Source: CBDAQA01 sp965198865 (lineage in GTDB: Bacteria > Planctomycetota > Phycisphaerae > Tepidisphaerales > Tepidisphaeraceae). From it: a DNA stretch of 64,000 nt. A model generated the notes under the pieces. That model ran no database searches and was not told where the DNA came from. It worked only from the letters and a program-made list of their open reading frames with translations. Made by a program: the position numbers and the translations under genes. Numbering within the stretch: position 1 is the first letter of the stretch; each line of letters opens with the position of its first letter. Below are positions 41,106 to 50,604 of the stretch, piece after piece. The stretch spans positions 310,001 to 374,000 of the forward strand of contig CBDAQA010000009.1 in assembly GCA_965198865.1 (NCBI GenBank), in the 5' to 3' direction.

Positions 41106-43766
41106 ATGAGTGCAGTCGGCAAGCTGGCCGCGTCGAACCTGTCGGTCCATCGCACGCGGAGCGGGCTGACGGTGGCGGCCATCGCGCTGTCGGTCAGCCT
41201 GGTCGTGGCCGTCACCAGCGGGTACGCCACGGTCGAGTCGATGGCCTACCGGTTCGTCAACCGGTACATGGGCACGGCCGACGCGATGCTGACCAAGAAG
41301 GCGCTCAGCTCGGACCCGCACCCGACGTTCCCCGAAGCGATCGTGGACGAGATCCGGCGCGACCCCGACGTGAAGCGCGTCACCGGCCGGTTGGAGGCCG
41401 AGGCGGTCGTCGCCGACACCAGGGGGAAGTCGCCGATGGGCCACCTGCCGCAGGTGACGGGGCTGCGGCGGCCGGAGGACACGCGGGTCGAGCAGCTGGA
41501 GGTGCGGCAGGGAAAGTGGTTCGACACGGACGACGGTGACGTGGCCGTCATCGACCAGGTGGCGTCGGACAACCTGCACGCCGGCGTGGGCGGGACGATC
41601 ACGATGCCCAGCGGGGGCCGGACGCTGCGGTTGACGGTGGTGGGCATCGTGCAGAAGCCGGCCGTGCTGGCGTCTCACATCCAGTCGATCTACCTCCCGC
41701 TGGGGACGCTGCAGAAGTTCCTGCGGCCGGACCAGGCGCCGGGCGTGAACCGGGTGATGGTCGACCTGAAACCCAAAGCGAGCCTGGACGCGTTCGCCGC
41801 GCGCTGGAAGGCTCGGCTGGCGACGGTGGACCCGGACCTCACGCTGCGGCTGGGCCGGGACGTGCGCGACCGGATCGACCAGAACCTGCTGGGCGTCCAC
41901 CTGATGGCCTACCTCGGCGGGACGGTCGCCATGCTGGCGGCGACGTTCATCATCTTCAGCGCGCTCAGCATGGGCGTGACCGAGCGGTCGCGGACGCTGG
42001 CCATGCTGCGGGCGATCGGGGCGGCCAAGGGGCAGGTGGCGGGCCTGGTGATCGCCGAGGGGGTGCTGCTGGCGGTGGCGGGCGTGGCCATCGGCGCACC
42101 GCTGGGGTACGCGTGGCTGTACATCGTACACCGGTACTTCAAGGAGGCGATGGCGGCCGGCCTGACGGTGAGCTGGGGCGGCGTGGCGTTCGCGGCGGGG
42201 ACGTCGTGCGGGGCGGCGCTGGCGGCGAGCCTGCTGCCGGCGTGGTGGGCGACGCGCGTCGACCCGCTGGAGGCGATGTCGCCGTCGGCGGCGCCGCCGT
42301 CGCGCACGCGCGGGCCGGTGGTGGCGGCCATCGTCGGGGCGATGCTCGTCGCGGTGGACCCGCTGCTGCTGTTCGGGCCGTGGGACGCCATGGTTGGGTT
42401 CGAGCACGCACGCTGGGCACGGATCTGGCTGCACTTCATCCTCGGCCTGCCGACGGCGATGGTCGGCTTCTTCCTGGTCGCCCCGGCGTTTGTGCTCGTG
42501 CTGGAGCGGTTGGCTGGACCTGGCGTGGCGTGGGCGCTGCGCGTCCGGCCGGCGCTGCTGCGGCAGCAGTTGAGCGGCGGCGTCTGGCGGGCGGCGGGCA
42601 CGTGCGCGGCGCTGATGGTCGGCCTGTCGACGCTGATCACGATGGAGACCGAGGGGCAGTCGATGATGGCCGGGTGGCGGCTGCCCGACCAGTTCCCCGA
42701 CCTGTTCATCGTCAGCTGGAGCCACGGGCTGACCGACGGCGAGGTCGCCAAGATCGAGCAGACGCCCGGCATCCGGCCGAACGACGTGCTGCCGATCGGG
42801 CTGGCCTCGCCCAGCACCGGCGGCAGCGGCGAGCTGGCGCTGGCGATGGCCGCGCTGAACCCCGAGGCGACCATGTACTTCGGCCTCGACCCTGCCAAGG
42901 GCATGCGGATGATGAAGCTCGAGTTCCGGCAGGGCACCGAGGCGGACGCCATCGCGAAGCTGAACCAGGGCCAGCACGTCATCATCACCGATGAGCTGCA
43001 CCAGCTGCGTCACCTGAACAAGGGGGACGTGCTGCCGCTGACGACGACGCGCGGCAAGGTCGACTTCACGATCGCGGCCGTCGTCTACTCGCCGGGGATC
43101 GACCTGATCGGCAGCCAGTTCGACATGGGCCGGCAGTTCGACCAGCGCACGGTGGGCGGCGTGTTCGGGTCGATGGCCGACGCGAAGCGGTTTTTCGGCG
43201 TGGACGGCGTGCGCGTGCTGGCCGCCAACCTGGAGGCCGGGTCGGACCGGGACCGGGTGATGAAGCTGGTCGAGCGTTCGCTGAAGCTGGAGGGGCTGCA
43301 GGCCGGCGACGTGCGGCACATCAAGGAGGGGATGAGGTCGGCGTTCGCCAACGTGACGCTGATGATCCTGATCGTGCCGCTGGGCGCGCTCCTGGTGGCC
43401 TCGCTCGGCGTGACGAACACGATCATGGCGAGCGTCCGCGTGCGCCGGTGGCAACTGGGCGTGCTGCGGAGCGTGGGGCTGACCCGCGGCCACCTGCTGC
43501 GGCTGGTGCTGGGGGAGGCGGCGCTGGTCGGCGTGGTCGGGGCGGCGCTGGGCTGCGTGGCGGCGATCGTCGCCACGTTGGACGGGCACGCGATGCTGAA
43601 CCTGATCGCCGGGTACAAGCCGGCCATCATCGTGCCGTGGGGCATCGTGTCGGCCGGCATAGCCATGGTGCTGGCCGTGGCCACGCTGGCGGGGTTGTGG
43701 CCGGCGATCAGCGTCGCGCGGGCGTCGCCGCTGTCGCTGCTCCAGGGCGGCCGAGCGGGGACGTAG
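41106..43766 (+). CDS. FtsX/LolC-type ABC transporter permease
   Basis: An 886-aa membrane protein with two FtsX domains. An N-terminal TM helix (TVAAIALSVSLVVAVTSGYA) precedes a large extracytoplasmic domain. A three-helix FtsX block follows (about 260-400: FIIFSALSMGVTERSRTLAMLRAIGAAKG), then extra helices, a second extracytoplasmic domain and a final FtsX block (TLMILIVPLGALLVASLGVTNTIMASVRVRR...LGVLRSVGLTRGHLL). This is the tandem MacB/LolC-like arrangement for lipoprotein or lipid handling. The ATPase partner is not adjacent. GGAGGA precedes ATG 41106. Confidence 0.85.
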   Translation: MSAVGKLAASNLSVHRTRSGLTVAAIALSVSLVVAVTSGYATVESMAYRFVNRYMGTADAMLTKKALSSDPHPTFPEAIVDEIRRDPDVKRVTGRLEAEAVVADTRGKSPMGHLPQVTGLRRPEDTRVEQLEVRQGKWFDTDDGDVAVIDQVASDNLHAGVGGTITMPSGGRTLRLTVVGIVQKPAVLASHIQSIYLPLGTLQKFLRPDQAPGVNRVMVDLKPKASLDAFAARWKARLATVDPDLTLRLGRDVRDRIDQNLLGVHLMAYLGGTVAMLAATFIIFSALSMGVTERSRTLAMLRAIGAAKGQVAGLVIAEGVLLAVAGVAIGAPLGYAWLYIVHRYFKEAMAAGLTVSWGGVAFAAGTSCGAALAASLLPAWWATRVDPLEAMSPSAAPPSRTRGPVVAAIVGAMLVAVDPLLLFGPWDAMVGFEHARWARIWLHFILGLPTAMVGFFLVAPAFVLVLERLAGPGVAWALRVRPALLRQQLSGGVWRAAGTCAALMVGLSTLITMETEGQSMMAGWRLPDQFPDLFIVSWSHGLTDGEVAKIEQTPGIRPNDVLPIGLASPSTGGSGELALAMAALNPEATMYFGLDPAKGMRMMKLEFRQGTEADAIAKLNQGQHVIITDELHQLRHLNKGDVLPLTTTRGKVDFTIAAVVYSPGIDLIGSQFDMGRQFDQRTVGGVFGSMADAKRFFGVDGVRVLAANLEAGSDRDRVMKLVERSLKLEGLQAGDVRHIKEGMRSAFANVTLMILIVPLGALLVASLGVTNTIMASVRVRRWQLGVLRSVGLTRGHLLRLVLGEAALVGVVGAALGCVAAIVATLDGHAMLNLIAGYKPAIIVPWGIVSAGIAMVLAVATLAGLWPAISVARASPLSLLQGGRAGT

Positions 43767-43852
43767 GTGCGGATGAGGGGGCGATGGGGTGAGGTGATGG
43801 CAGGGCGCGATCTGTCATCACCCACCCACCCCTCACCCGCTCATCCCCGCAC
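43767..43852. repeat. Imperfect inverted repeat after the ABC permease gene
   Basis: G-rich arm 43767-43799 (GTGCGGATGAGGGGGCGATG..) faces C-rich arm 43816-43852 (..CTCACCCGCTCATCCCCGCAC). Pairing is strong at both ends and looser in the middle. It starts right after the stop codon and ends 27 nt before the next gene. It may terminate transcription or be a dispersed palindrome. Confidence 0.55.
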
Positions 43853-43878
43853 GACAACCATCCGTATACTGCCGCCCC

Positions 43879-45651
43879 ATGCACCGTCGTCCGTTCCTCG
43901 TGCGCCTGCTGATCCCGTTCGTCGCCCTGTGGGTGATCGTGTCGGCGGCGTCGCTGGGGCTGACGGCGTGGGTGGCGCGGGGGTCGGTCTATCTCGAGCA
44001 GATCCGGACGCTGCATGGGGCCGCCGCGGCGGTCCGGCGGGGGGCGAGCGACGCCGAGCTGAGGGCCATGGGCGCGGCGGCCGGGTGCCGGTTGACCGTG
44101 ATCGGCGCTGACGGCGTCGTGCGGTTCGACAACGACGCCGACCCGGCCCACATGGTGAACCACAACGATCGGCCCGAGGTGATCGACGCCCGCCGGTTCG
44201 GCGTGGGCACGTCGTCTCACTTCAGCCAGACGTTGGGCCAGCCGGCGATCTACCTGGCGATGAAGGTGGATCCCGCCGGGACCGTGGCGCGGGTGTGCTA
44301 CGTCCACAACGCCTGGGCGTCGCTGCAGACGCCGCTGTGGGCGGTGACCATCACCGGCGCGGTGGTGACGGCGGCGATGCTGGCGGTGCTGGCGGGCATC
44401 CTGCAGCGGCAGTGGGTGGGGCCGACCCGGGCCGTGTCGGCCGCGGCGGGGCGGCTGGCGGCGGGGGAGTGGGAGGTGCGCGTCGACCTGCGCGGGTCGG
44501 GCGAGGTGCGGCAGCTCGGCACGCAGATCAACAACCTGGCCGCGCAGGCCGAGCAGCAGCTGGCCGAGCTGCAGCGGCAGCGGCGGGACCTGCGGAGCCT
44601 GGTCGACACGCTGCCGGACCCGATCCTGGTGACCGACGCCGCCGGCCGGATCGAGCTGGTGAACGTGCCGGCGGCGGACCTGGTGCGGCTGTCGCCGCCG
44701 CGCGTGGTGGGGCAGAAGACGGCGAGCGTGGTGGGCGACCAGGCGCTGCTGCAGCTGCTGGAGGCGGCCGGCGACGTCGCGCCGTCCTGGGAGACGCCGG
44801 CCATCTACCGGGAGGTGCGGCTGGTGCGCGACGGGTACCGGAGGACGTACCAGTCGTTCGCGTCGCGCACGGCGACCGGCGGGGCGCGGCTGGTGCTGCG
44901 CGACGTGACGGCGATGGCCGACGCGGTGCAGATGAAGACCGACTTCGTCGCCAACGCCAGCCACGAGCTGCGGACGCCGATCGCGGCGATCAAGATCGCG
45001 CTGGACACGCTGCGCGAGGCGTACGTGGACGACCCGCCCCAGGCCGAGCGGTGCGTGGAGATCATCGACGGGCACGTGCGGCGGCTGGAGGACCTGCTGC
45101 GCGACCTGCTGGACCTGTCGCGGCTGGAGAGCCCCGACGCCAAGCCGCAGCTGGTCGACATCAAGCCGTGGCAGCTGTTCGCCAGCGTGCGCAGCACCTT
45201 CGGCCCAACGGCGCGGGAGAAGGGCGTCGAGCTGCTGCTGGGGGACGACCCGATCACGCCCGACTCGTTCCGGGGCGACGAGCACCTGCTCAACCTGGTG
45301 CTGAAGAACCTGGTCGAGAACAGCCTGAAGTTCACGCCGCCCGGTGGCACGGTGACGGTCAACATGCGGGCGGCCGAGGTCGACCGCAGGCCGGCGTTGC
45401 ACCTGAGCGTGGTGGACACCGGCATCGGCATCCCGCCGGAGCACAGGGACCGCGTGTTCGAGCGGTTCTACCAGGTCGACCCGGCCCGCAGCGGCACGGC
45501 CGGCCGGGGGACGGGGCTGGGGCTGGCGATCGTGAAGCATGCGGTGGCGGCACTGGGTGGATCCGTGCGATTGGAGTCGACGGTGGGGGGCGGGACGACC
45601 GTGACCTGCGTGCTGCCTCAGGGGGTGGAGCTGGCGACGCACTCGGCGTGA
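43879..45651 (+). CDS. PhoR/VicK-like sensor histidine kinase
   Basis: A 590-aa protein. TM1 (LLIPFVALWVIVSAASLGLTAWV), an extracytoplasmic domain of ~115 residues, TM2 (AVTITGAVVTAAMLAVLAGIL), HAMP, a PAS-like domain (LVDTLPDPILVTDAAGRIEL), HisKA with His362 in NASHELRTPIAAIK, and HATPase_c (NLVLKNLVENSLKFT, DTGIGIPPEHRDRVFERFYQ, GTGLGLAIVKH). This is the PhoR/ResE/WalK layout. No response regulator gene is adjacent, so it is an orphan kinase here. Confidence 0.88.
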   Translation: MHRRPFLVRLLIPFVALWVIVSAASLGLTAWVARGSVYLEQIRTLHGAAAAVRRGASDAELRAMGAAAGCRLTVIGADGVVRFDNDADPAHMVNHNDRPEVIDARRFGVGTSSHFSQTLGQPAIYLAMKVDPAGTVARVCYVHNAWASLQTPLWAVTITGAVVTAAMLAVLAGILQRQWVGPTRAVSAAAGRLAAGEWEVRVDLRGSGEVRQLGTQINNLAAQAEQQLAELQRQRRDLRSLVDTLPDPILVTDAAGRIELVNVPAADLVRLSPPRVVGQKTASVVGDQALLQLLEAAGDVAPSWETPAIYREVRLVRDGYRRTYQSFASRTATGGARLVLRDVTAMADAVQMKTDFVANASHELRTPIAAIKIALDTLREAYVDDPPQAERCVEIIDGHVRRLEDLLRDLLDLSRLESPDAKPQLVDIKPWQLFASVRSTFGPTAREKGVELLLGDDPITPDSFRGDEHLLNLVLKNLVENSLKFTPPGGTVTVNMRAAEVDRRPALHLSVVDTGIGIPPEHRDRVFERFYQVDPARSGTAGRGTGLGLAIVKHAVAALGGSVRLESTVGGGTTVTCVLPQGVELATHSA

Positions 45652-45691
45652 GGCGTGGCAACGGCGTCCGGACCGGCCGGTAGACACGGGC

Positions 45692-46914
45692 ATGAGGATG
45701 TCACTGGCGCGCGGGTCTGCGTTGGCGGTGCTGATCGCGTCGTCCGTCGCCACGGCGGCGGAGCGGCCGAGGGTGCGACCGGTCGACATGGCGCGGGTCG
45801 ATCAGATCGCCGCGATGTTGGACGACGCCCCGTTCATCGCGGGACCGCCGATCGAGGATCGGGCAGCCTGGGGGAAGCTGGCGGGAACCAGGGCGTTCCA
45901 CGACTCGATCGCCCGGGCCGAGGCCGCGCTGGCCAAGCCGATGCCGGCGATGACGTCCGAGGTGTACGGCGAATACCTGAAGACGGGGACGCGGACGAAG
46001 CACTACGCCGACGTGCGTGCCGATCGGCACGGGCGGATCGGCATCTTCACGCTGGCCGAGTGCATCGAGAACAAGGGAAGGTTCATCCGGCCGTTGCAGG
46101 ACGTGATCGCCAGCGTCTGCGACGAGCCGACGTGGACGTTCAACTTTCACGATCCGAAGCTGGACTACTGGAGCAAGCGAGCGGTGTGGGTCGACCTGGG
46201 CGCGTTCATGCCGGCGCAGGACATGACCGAGGCGGCCGGCCTGCTGAGGGATCGCCTGGACGCGGCCACCCGCAGGCGGATCCACGACGAGTGCTGCCGG
46301 CGCATCCTCGACCCGTACCGGGCATCACTGACTGGAACGGGACCGAAGCTGGCATGGATGGACAACGCGGCGAACTGGAACCCGGTCTGCACGTACGGCG
46401 TGCTCGGCGTCGCGCTCGGGACCGCTCTGGAGAAGCACGACCGCGCCCTGTTCCTGGCCGGCGCGGAGATGTACGAACCGGACTACATCAAGGGGTTCGG
46501 CGGGGACGGGTACTGCGCCGAGGGGATGGGCTACTGGAACTACGGCTTTGGCCACTTCCTGTTCCTGGCTGAACTGGCGTCGCAGGCGACGCACGGCAAG
46601 CTCGACTTGTTCGACATCCCCGGTGCCAGCCTGGCGGCGATGTACCCGGTGCGGCTGGCAATCGTGAACGGCGTGACGCCCGCCTACGCCGACGGCGGGG
46701 GTGGCGGACCGCCGTCCAAGCCGCTGTTCACGTTCGCCACGCTGCGGTACGGGACGGGCGTGCAGTCGTGGCAGGTGCCGTCGCTCGTGGGTCGGCAGGA
46801 CCTGATCCAGCCATCAATGCTGTTGTCGCTGCCGAACTCGGCCACCGCGCGCGGGCCCGCGACCGCGCCGGCGTGCTACCCGCCGGCGCCGCTGCGCGAT
46901 TACTTCCAGAACAG
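45692..46914 (+). pseudogene. Heparinase II/III-like protein, 5' part, split by IS110 element
   Basis: Codons 1-407 of a 635-codon gene. A signal peptide (SLARGSALAVLIASSVATA) leads to an (alpha/alpha)-toroid as in alginate-lyase/heparinase-II/III proteins: WGKLAGTRAFHDSIARAEAA, DPKLDYWSKRAVWVDLGAFM, NAANWNPVCTYGVLGVALGT, GFGGDGYCAEGMGYWNYGFG (likely active-site region). The frame ends at the CAG 46912-46914, where the insertion begins. Joining it to 48458 restores ..DYFQNSGILTCRP... without loss, so the gene was intact very recently. As read, translation runs into the IS and stops at 46975. Confidence 0.85.
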
Positions 46915-46922
46915 TTGGTCAT

Positions 46923-47169
46923 GTGGCGCGTACGCCACGCCCGAGCGGATGAAAATATCACCCGGCGCGCCGTAGCTGCGCGTTAGGCTGAGGGCGGTCG
47001 CCGCCGGCCGGGCGAGGCCGTCGACGACTGGCGTCTTCGAGCCCGAAGAACAGTTTGGCCCGGCCGCCTGCACGAACCCGAGATTGCGGCTTTGACCGCG
47101 TGAAGCAGATTGTTTCACCCCCTCAGGTGGCTCCCGCCGGCGGCGACCCGGTACAAACGGGAGGTCGCT
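46923..47169 (+). ncRNA. Candidate bridge-RNA region of the IS110 element
   Basis: IS110-group elements are known to encode a structured bridge RNA in the non-coding end next to the transposase; in this group it lies upstream of the gene. Here ~250 nt precede the transposase start. A perfect stem GTGGCG/CGCCAC with a 4-nt loop lies at 46923-46938, and further GC-rich complementary blocks follow (for example GGCGGTCGCCGCC near 46996 and CCGCCGGCGGCGA near 47134). I could not fold the RNA or identify its guide loops. Confidence 0.35.
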
Positions 47170-48438
47170 ATGGACGCGTTGACGGTGGTCCACGCCCGCT
47201 GCTGCGGGATCGACGTGCACAAGGAGACGGTGGTCGCCTGCGTCCGCTCGGCCGCGGGGCCGAACGGGACGGTGGCCAACGAGGTGCGGACGTTCGGGAC
47301 GACGACCCGGGCGCTGTTGGAGTTGGGCGATTGGCTGGCCGCGTCGGGCGTGACGGCCGTGGCCATGGAGTCGACCGGCGTCTACTGGAAGCCGGTGTGG
47401 AACCTGCTCGAGGGGCGGGCGACGGCCGACGGCGAGCCGATCACCCTCATGCTGGTCAACGCCCGGCACATCAAGAACGTGCCCGGGCGCAAGACCGACG
47501 TGAAGGACTGCCAGTGGATCGCGCAGCTGCTGGCGGCGGGCCTGCTCTCGCCCAGCTTCGTCCCCGACCGGCCGCAGCGCGACCTGCGGGACCTGACCCG
47601 CCAGCGGGCGCAGCTGATGGACGACAAGACCCGCGTGGCCAACCGACTCCAGAAAGTCCTGGAGGACGCCAACGTGAAGCTGGCATCGGTGGCGACCGAC
47701 GTGCTGGGCGCCAGCGGCCGGGACATGCTCCGGGCGATGGTCGAGGGGAAGCAGACCCCGGCCCAGATGGCCGAGCTGGCCCGCGGCAAGCTGCGGGTCA
47801 AGATCCCCCAGCTGGCCGAGGCGTTGAGCGGCCGCGTGACCGCGCACCACCGGTTCATGCTCGACGAGTCCCTGACCCAGCTGGAGCAACTGGAGCAGCA
47901 GGTCGCCCGGTTCGACGCCCGGATCGAGGCGGTGATGACCCCTTTGGAGCGTGAGGCGGTCGCCCGGATCGACGAGGTGCCGGGGTTCGACGTCCGCTCG
48001 GCCGAGGTGTTCGTGGCCGAGGTCGGCACGGACATGTCCCGGTTCCCCACCGCCGCCCACCTGGCCAGCTGGGCGGGCATGTGCCCGGGCAACAACGAGT
48101 CGGCCGGCAAGCGGCGGAGCGGGCGGACCAACGACGGGGACAAGTGGCTCAAGCGGACGCTGAACCAGACCGCCTGGGCCGGCGCGCGGAAGAAGGGCGG
48201 GTACTTCGGGGCCCTGTTCCGCCGGCTGAGCAAGCGCCGCGGCGGCAAGCGGGCCATCACGGCCGTCGGCCACAGCCAGCTGGTCACGATCTACCACATG
48301 CTCAGCCGGGGCACCCGCTACTGCGACCTGGGTGGCGCCCACCTGGAGGCCCGCCCGTCGGCGGACCAGGACAAGGCGAAGATGGTGTCTCGGCTGGAGG
48401 CGATGGGGTACAAAGTGACCCTGACGGCCGCCGCGTAG
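47170..48438 (+). CDS. IS110-family transposase (DEDD recombinase)
   Basis: A 422-aa protein. The N-terminal RuvC-like DEDD domain has Asp15 (GIDVHKE), Glu67 (AMESTGVYW), Asp110 and Asp113 (GRKTDVKDCQW). A coiled-coil middle leads to the C-terminal Transposase_20 domain with IDEVPGFDVRSAEVFVAEVG, FPTAAHLASWAGMCPGNNES and the serine-containing SAGKRRSGR segment. All catalytic positions are intact, so the element may be active. GGGAGGT precedes ATG 47170 by 4-5 nt. Confidence 0.93.
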   Translation: MDALTVVHARCCGIDVHKETVVACVRSAAGPNGTVANEVRTFGTTTRALLELGDWLAASGVTAVAMESTGVYWKPVWNLLEGRATADGEPITLMLVNARHIKNVPGRKTDVKDCQWIAQLLAAGLLSPSFVPDRPQRDLRDLTRQRAQLMDDKTRVANRLQKVLEDANVKLASVATDVLGASGRDMLRAMVEGKQTPAQMAELARGKLRVKIPQLAEALSGRVTAHHRFMLDESLTQLEQLEQQVARFDARIEAVMTPLEREAVARIDEVPGFDVRSAEVFVAEVGTDMSRFPTAAHLASWAGMCPGNNESAGKRRSGRTNDGDKWLKRTLNQTAWAGARKKGGYFGALFRRLSKRRGGKRAITAVGHSQLVTIYHMLSRGTRYCDLGGAHLEARPSADQDKAKMVSRLEAMGYKVTLTAAA

Positions 48439-48457
48439 GCGACCATTTTCGAAGCAG

Positions 48458-49142
48458 CGGCATCCTCACCTGCCGCCCCGCCGACGGGGGCGACTTCGGC
48501 GTGTCGCTGAAGGGTGGGAACAACAACGAGCCGCACAACCACAACGACCTGGGCACGTTCGTCGTGGTGAAGGGGGATCAGCCGTTGATCCTGGACCCGG
48601 GCAACTCGCCCTACACCAAGGACACGTTCAGCCCCCGGCGGTACGAGAACCCGATGCTCAGCAGCTTCGGCCACCCGGTGCCGCGGCTTGCCGGGCAGCT
48701 GCAGCGGCCGGGCAAGAGCGCGGTCGCGCGGGTGACGCGGGCCGACTTCTCCGATGCCGCCGACGACTACGACCTGGACCTGACGTCGGCGTACCCGGTC
48801 GTCGCGCTGACGACGATGCGACGGGCGTTCCACTTCGTGCGGGGTGCCAACCCTCAACTGCGCGTGACCGATCACGTGGAGTTCGTCGGGCCACAGGCGT
48901 ACGAGTCGGCGCTGATCACGTACGGGCAGTGGGCGCAGAACGACGGCGAGTCGCTGACGATCTGGCAGCACGGGCAGGCGGTCCGGGTGGCCGTCGACAC
49001 CGGCGGCGAGGCGTGGACGGTGAGCGGTGCGCCGTTCGGGCCGAACGCCAAGCCGCCGACGCGGATCGCGATCGTTGTCACGAAACCGGTGGCGGACCTG
49101 ACGGTGACGCTGACGATCACGCCGACGTCGCCGCCACAGTGA
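48458..49142 (+). pseudogene. Heparinase II/III-like protein, 3' part
   Basis: Codons 408-635 of the split gene, in frame with 45692-46914 once the IS is removed. It holds the heparinase II/III signature GGDFGVSLKGGNNNEPHNHNDLG (His-rich metal/catalytic strand) and LILDPGNSPYTKDTFSPRRY, then a beta-sandwich tail (TMRRAFHFVRGANPQLRVTD) ending TITPTSPPQ. Without its own start it is unlikely to be expressed. Confidence 0.85.
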
Positions 49143-49192
49143 GGGCGTCACGCGGGCGGCGATGGGGCGAGCGACTGCCGGCCGAACCGCGA

Positions 49193-50401
49193 TCAGGCCA
49201 GTTCGTTTTCTGGCCGAGCGATCCCGTTCGACTTGAGGCTGACGACGGCACCGACGCCGAGCAGGACAAATGCGGCGGCGATGGCGGCATAGCCCCATTC
49301 GAGGGCGGTCTCAGGGATCAAGCGTTCGAGCGTGTGGAGCACCCACAGGCCGGCGCGGGTCAGGCGTTGCACGATCTCGGCCCAGCTGGAGCCGAGCATC
49401 GCGAGGATGACGCAGATCACCAGCGTGCCGGCGGCGACCCACGACAGGTGCCACGTCGCCAGGCACGCCCCGGCGACGCCCGCGGCCAGGACGGTGACGC
49501 GGAAGGGCGTCACGCTCAGGCCGAGCAGGCGGGCGGTCGTTTCGGATCGGTACTCGTCCGGCACGGTCGACAGCAGCACCGCGCCGGCGATCAACCCCAA
49601 CGACAGGGGTAGTTGCCACGGCTGGTAACGGCCTCGGTGGACGGCCACGACGGCGGCCAGCAACAGCGGGGCGAGGTTGGCCGGCTGGAAGTGGACCCAG
49701 TAGACGCGGTTCTCGCTGGCCAGGTGGACGAGGAGCGAGATCAGCGGGACGACGACGTAGAGCCGCTCGGGCAACGGGGCCATTGGGTTGCCCGCGGTGC
49801 GCGGATCGCGGCGGACCATCACGACCCCGGCGGCGACGAGCGCGCCCGCGAGCCACCAGACGACGTAGATCTGCAGCGGCGAGACGGTCGCCGCGCTCGA
49901 CCGCATCAGCCGGAACAGGCCGGGGAGCACGAACAGGAACGCCAGCTGCGCGGCGATGAACAGCGTGGTGGCCGGCGTCAGGCGCAGGCGCAGGACGCGG
50001 ACGACCGCGCCGATCTTGACCGTCGCGAGCAGGAAGCAGGCCGCGCTCACGACGGATCCCAGCCTGGGCAGGGCGGTGTAGAGCTCCGCGTTCAGGTTGG
50101 TCAGGTCGACCAGGAACAGCGACTCGATGCCGAGCAGGATCCACCCGTCGCGCTGGAGCCCCCGGCGGACGATCAGGTACAGGGCCAGCCCGACCATGGC
50201 CGCCTCGTACGCCTGCATTGTGACGATCAGGCGGAGCAGCGTCTGCCAGTCGCCGGCCGGCGAGTTGAGCGCGGCGATGACCACGCGGAACCCGATGAAC
50301 ATCGACAGCGCGCTGAGCAGGTAGAACGGGTTGCGGTCGTGGACGAACCGCACGAGGGAGCGAAGGGTCGACGGACGCGGGGGGATCGCCTGCAGGCTCA
50401 T
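49193..50401 (-). CDS. Polytopic membrane protein of unknown function
   Basis: About 402 aa with roughly eleven hydrophobic helices (for example FYLLSALSMFIGFRVVIAAL, AAMVGLALYLIVRRGL, LLGIESLFLVDLTNLNAELY, FRVTVLAAGVAGACLATWHL). Charged loops carry NRVYWVHFQPAN. I recognise no family with confidence. GGAGGTTCCC immediately before ATG 50401 decides the start. It is convergent with the split heparinase-like gene. Confidence 0.7.
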   Translation of the reverse strand: MSLQAIPPRPSTLRSLVRFVHDRNPFYLLSALSMFIGFRVVIAALNSPAGDWQTLLRLIVTMQAYEAAMVGLALYLIVRRGLQRDGWILLGIESLFLVDLTNLNAELYTALPRLGSVVSAACFLLATVKIGAVVRVLRLRLTPATTLFIAAQLAFLFVLPGLFRLMRSSAATVSPLQIYVVWWLAGALVAAGVVMVRRDPRTAGNPMAPLPERLYVVVPLISLLVHLASENRVYWVHFQPANLAPLLLAAVVAVHRGRYQPWQLPLSLGLIAGAVLLSTVPDEYRSETTARLLGLSVTPFRVTVLAAGVAGACLATWHLSWVAAGTLVICVILAMLGSSWAEIVQRLTRAGLWVLHTLERLIPETALEWGYAAIAAAFVLLGVGAVVSLKSNGIARPENELA

Positions 50402-50528
50402 GGGAACCTCCGATGGACGAGTGGGCCGACCTGGGTTGTTGAACAAGCAAACGTGTTCGGTCGGGCGGAGTTGCAACGGGGGCCGCAGATTTCCGTGTGA
50501 AGGAAGGCACGAAGTGGCGATCGTGGGA

Positions 50529-50550
50529 CCCGCCCGCTGAAGCGGGCGGG
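50529..50550. repeat. Short perfect GC hairpin upstream of the nuclease gene
   Basis: CCCGCCCGCT and AGCGGGCGGG (50529-50538, 50541-50550) form a 10-bp stem with a 2-nt gap. It lies ~55 nt before the nuclease start. It may be a leader structure or the end of a repeat. Confidence 0.4.
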
Positions 50551-50604
50551 CCGGGTCATGCTTCGGCTATCGGTGCTGAGGTCGGCGATCTATGCTTCGC
50601 GCCC

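Larger units (their letters stand above)
46915..48457 (+). mobile_element. IS110-family insertion sequence, 1543 bp
   Basis: The ends follow from reconstructing the interrupted heparinase-like frame. A CAG at 46912-46914 recurs at 48455-48457, and removing the DNA between them restores the host gene. The element has a ~255-nt non-coding left part, one transposase gene (47170-48438) and an 19-nt right tail. There are no real terminal inverted repeats (only a shared TGGTC/GACCA near each end), as is normal for IS110. The shared trinucleotide contains the core expected to be duplicated by recombination. Confidence 0.85.
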
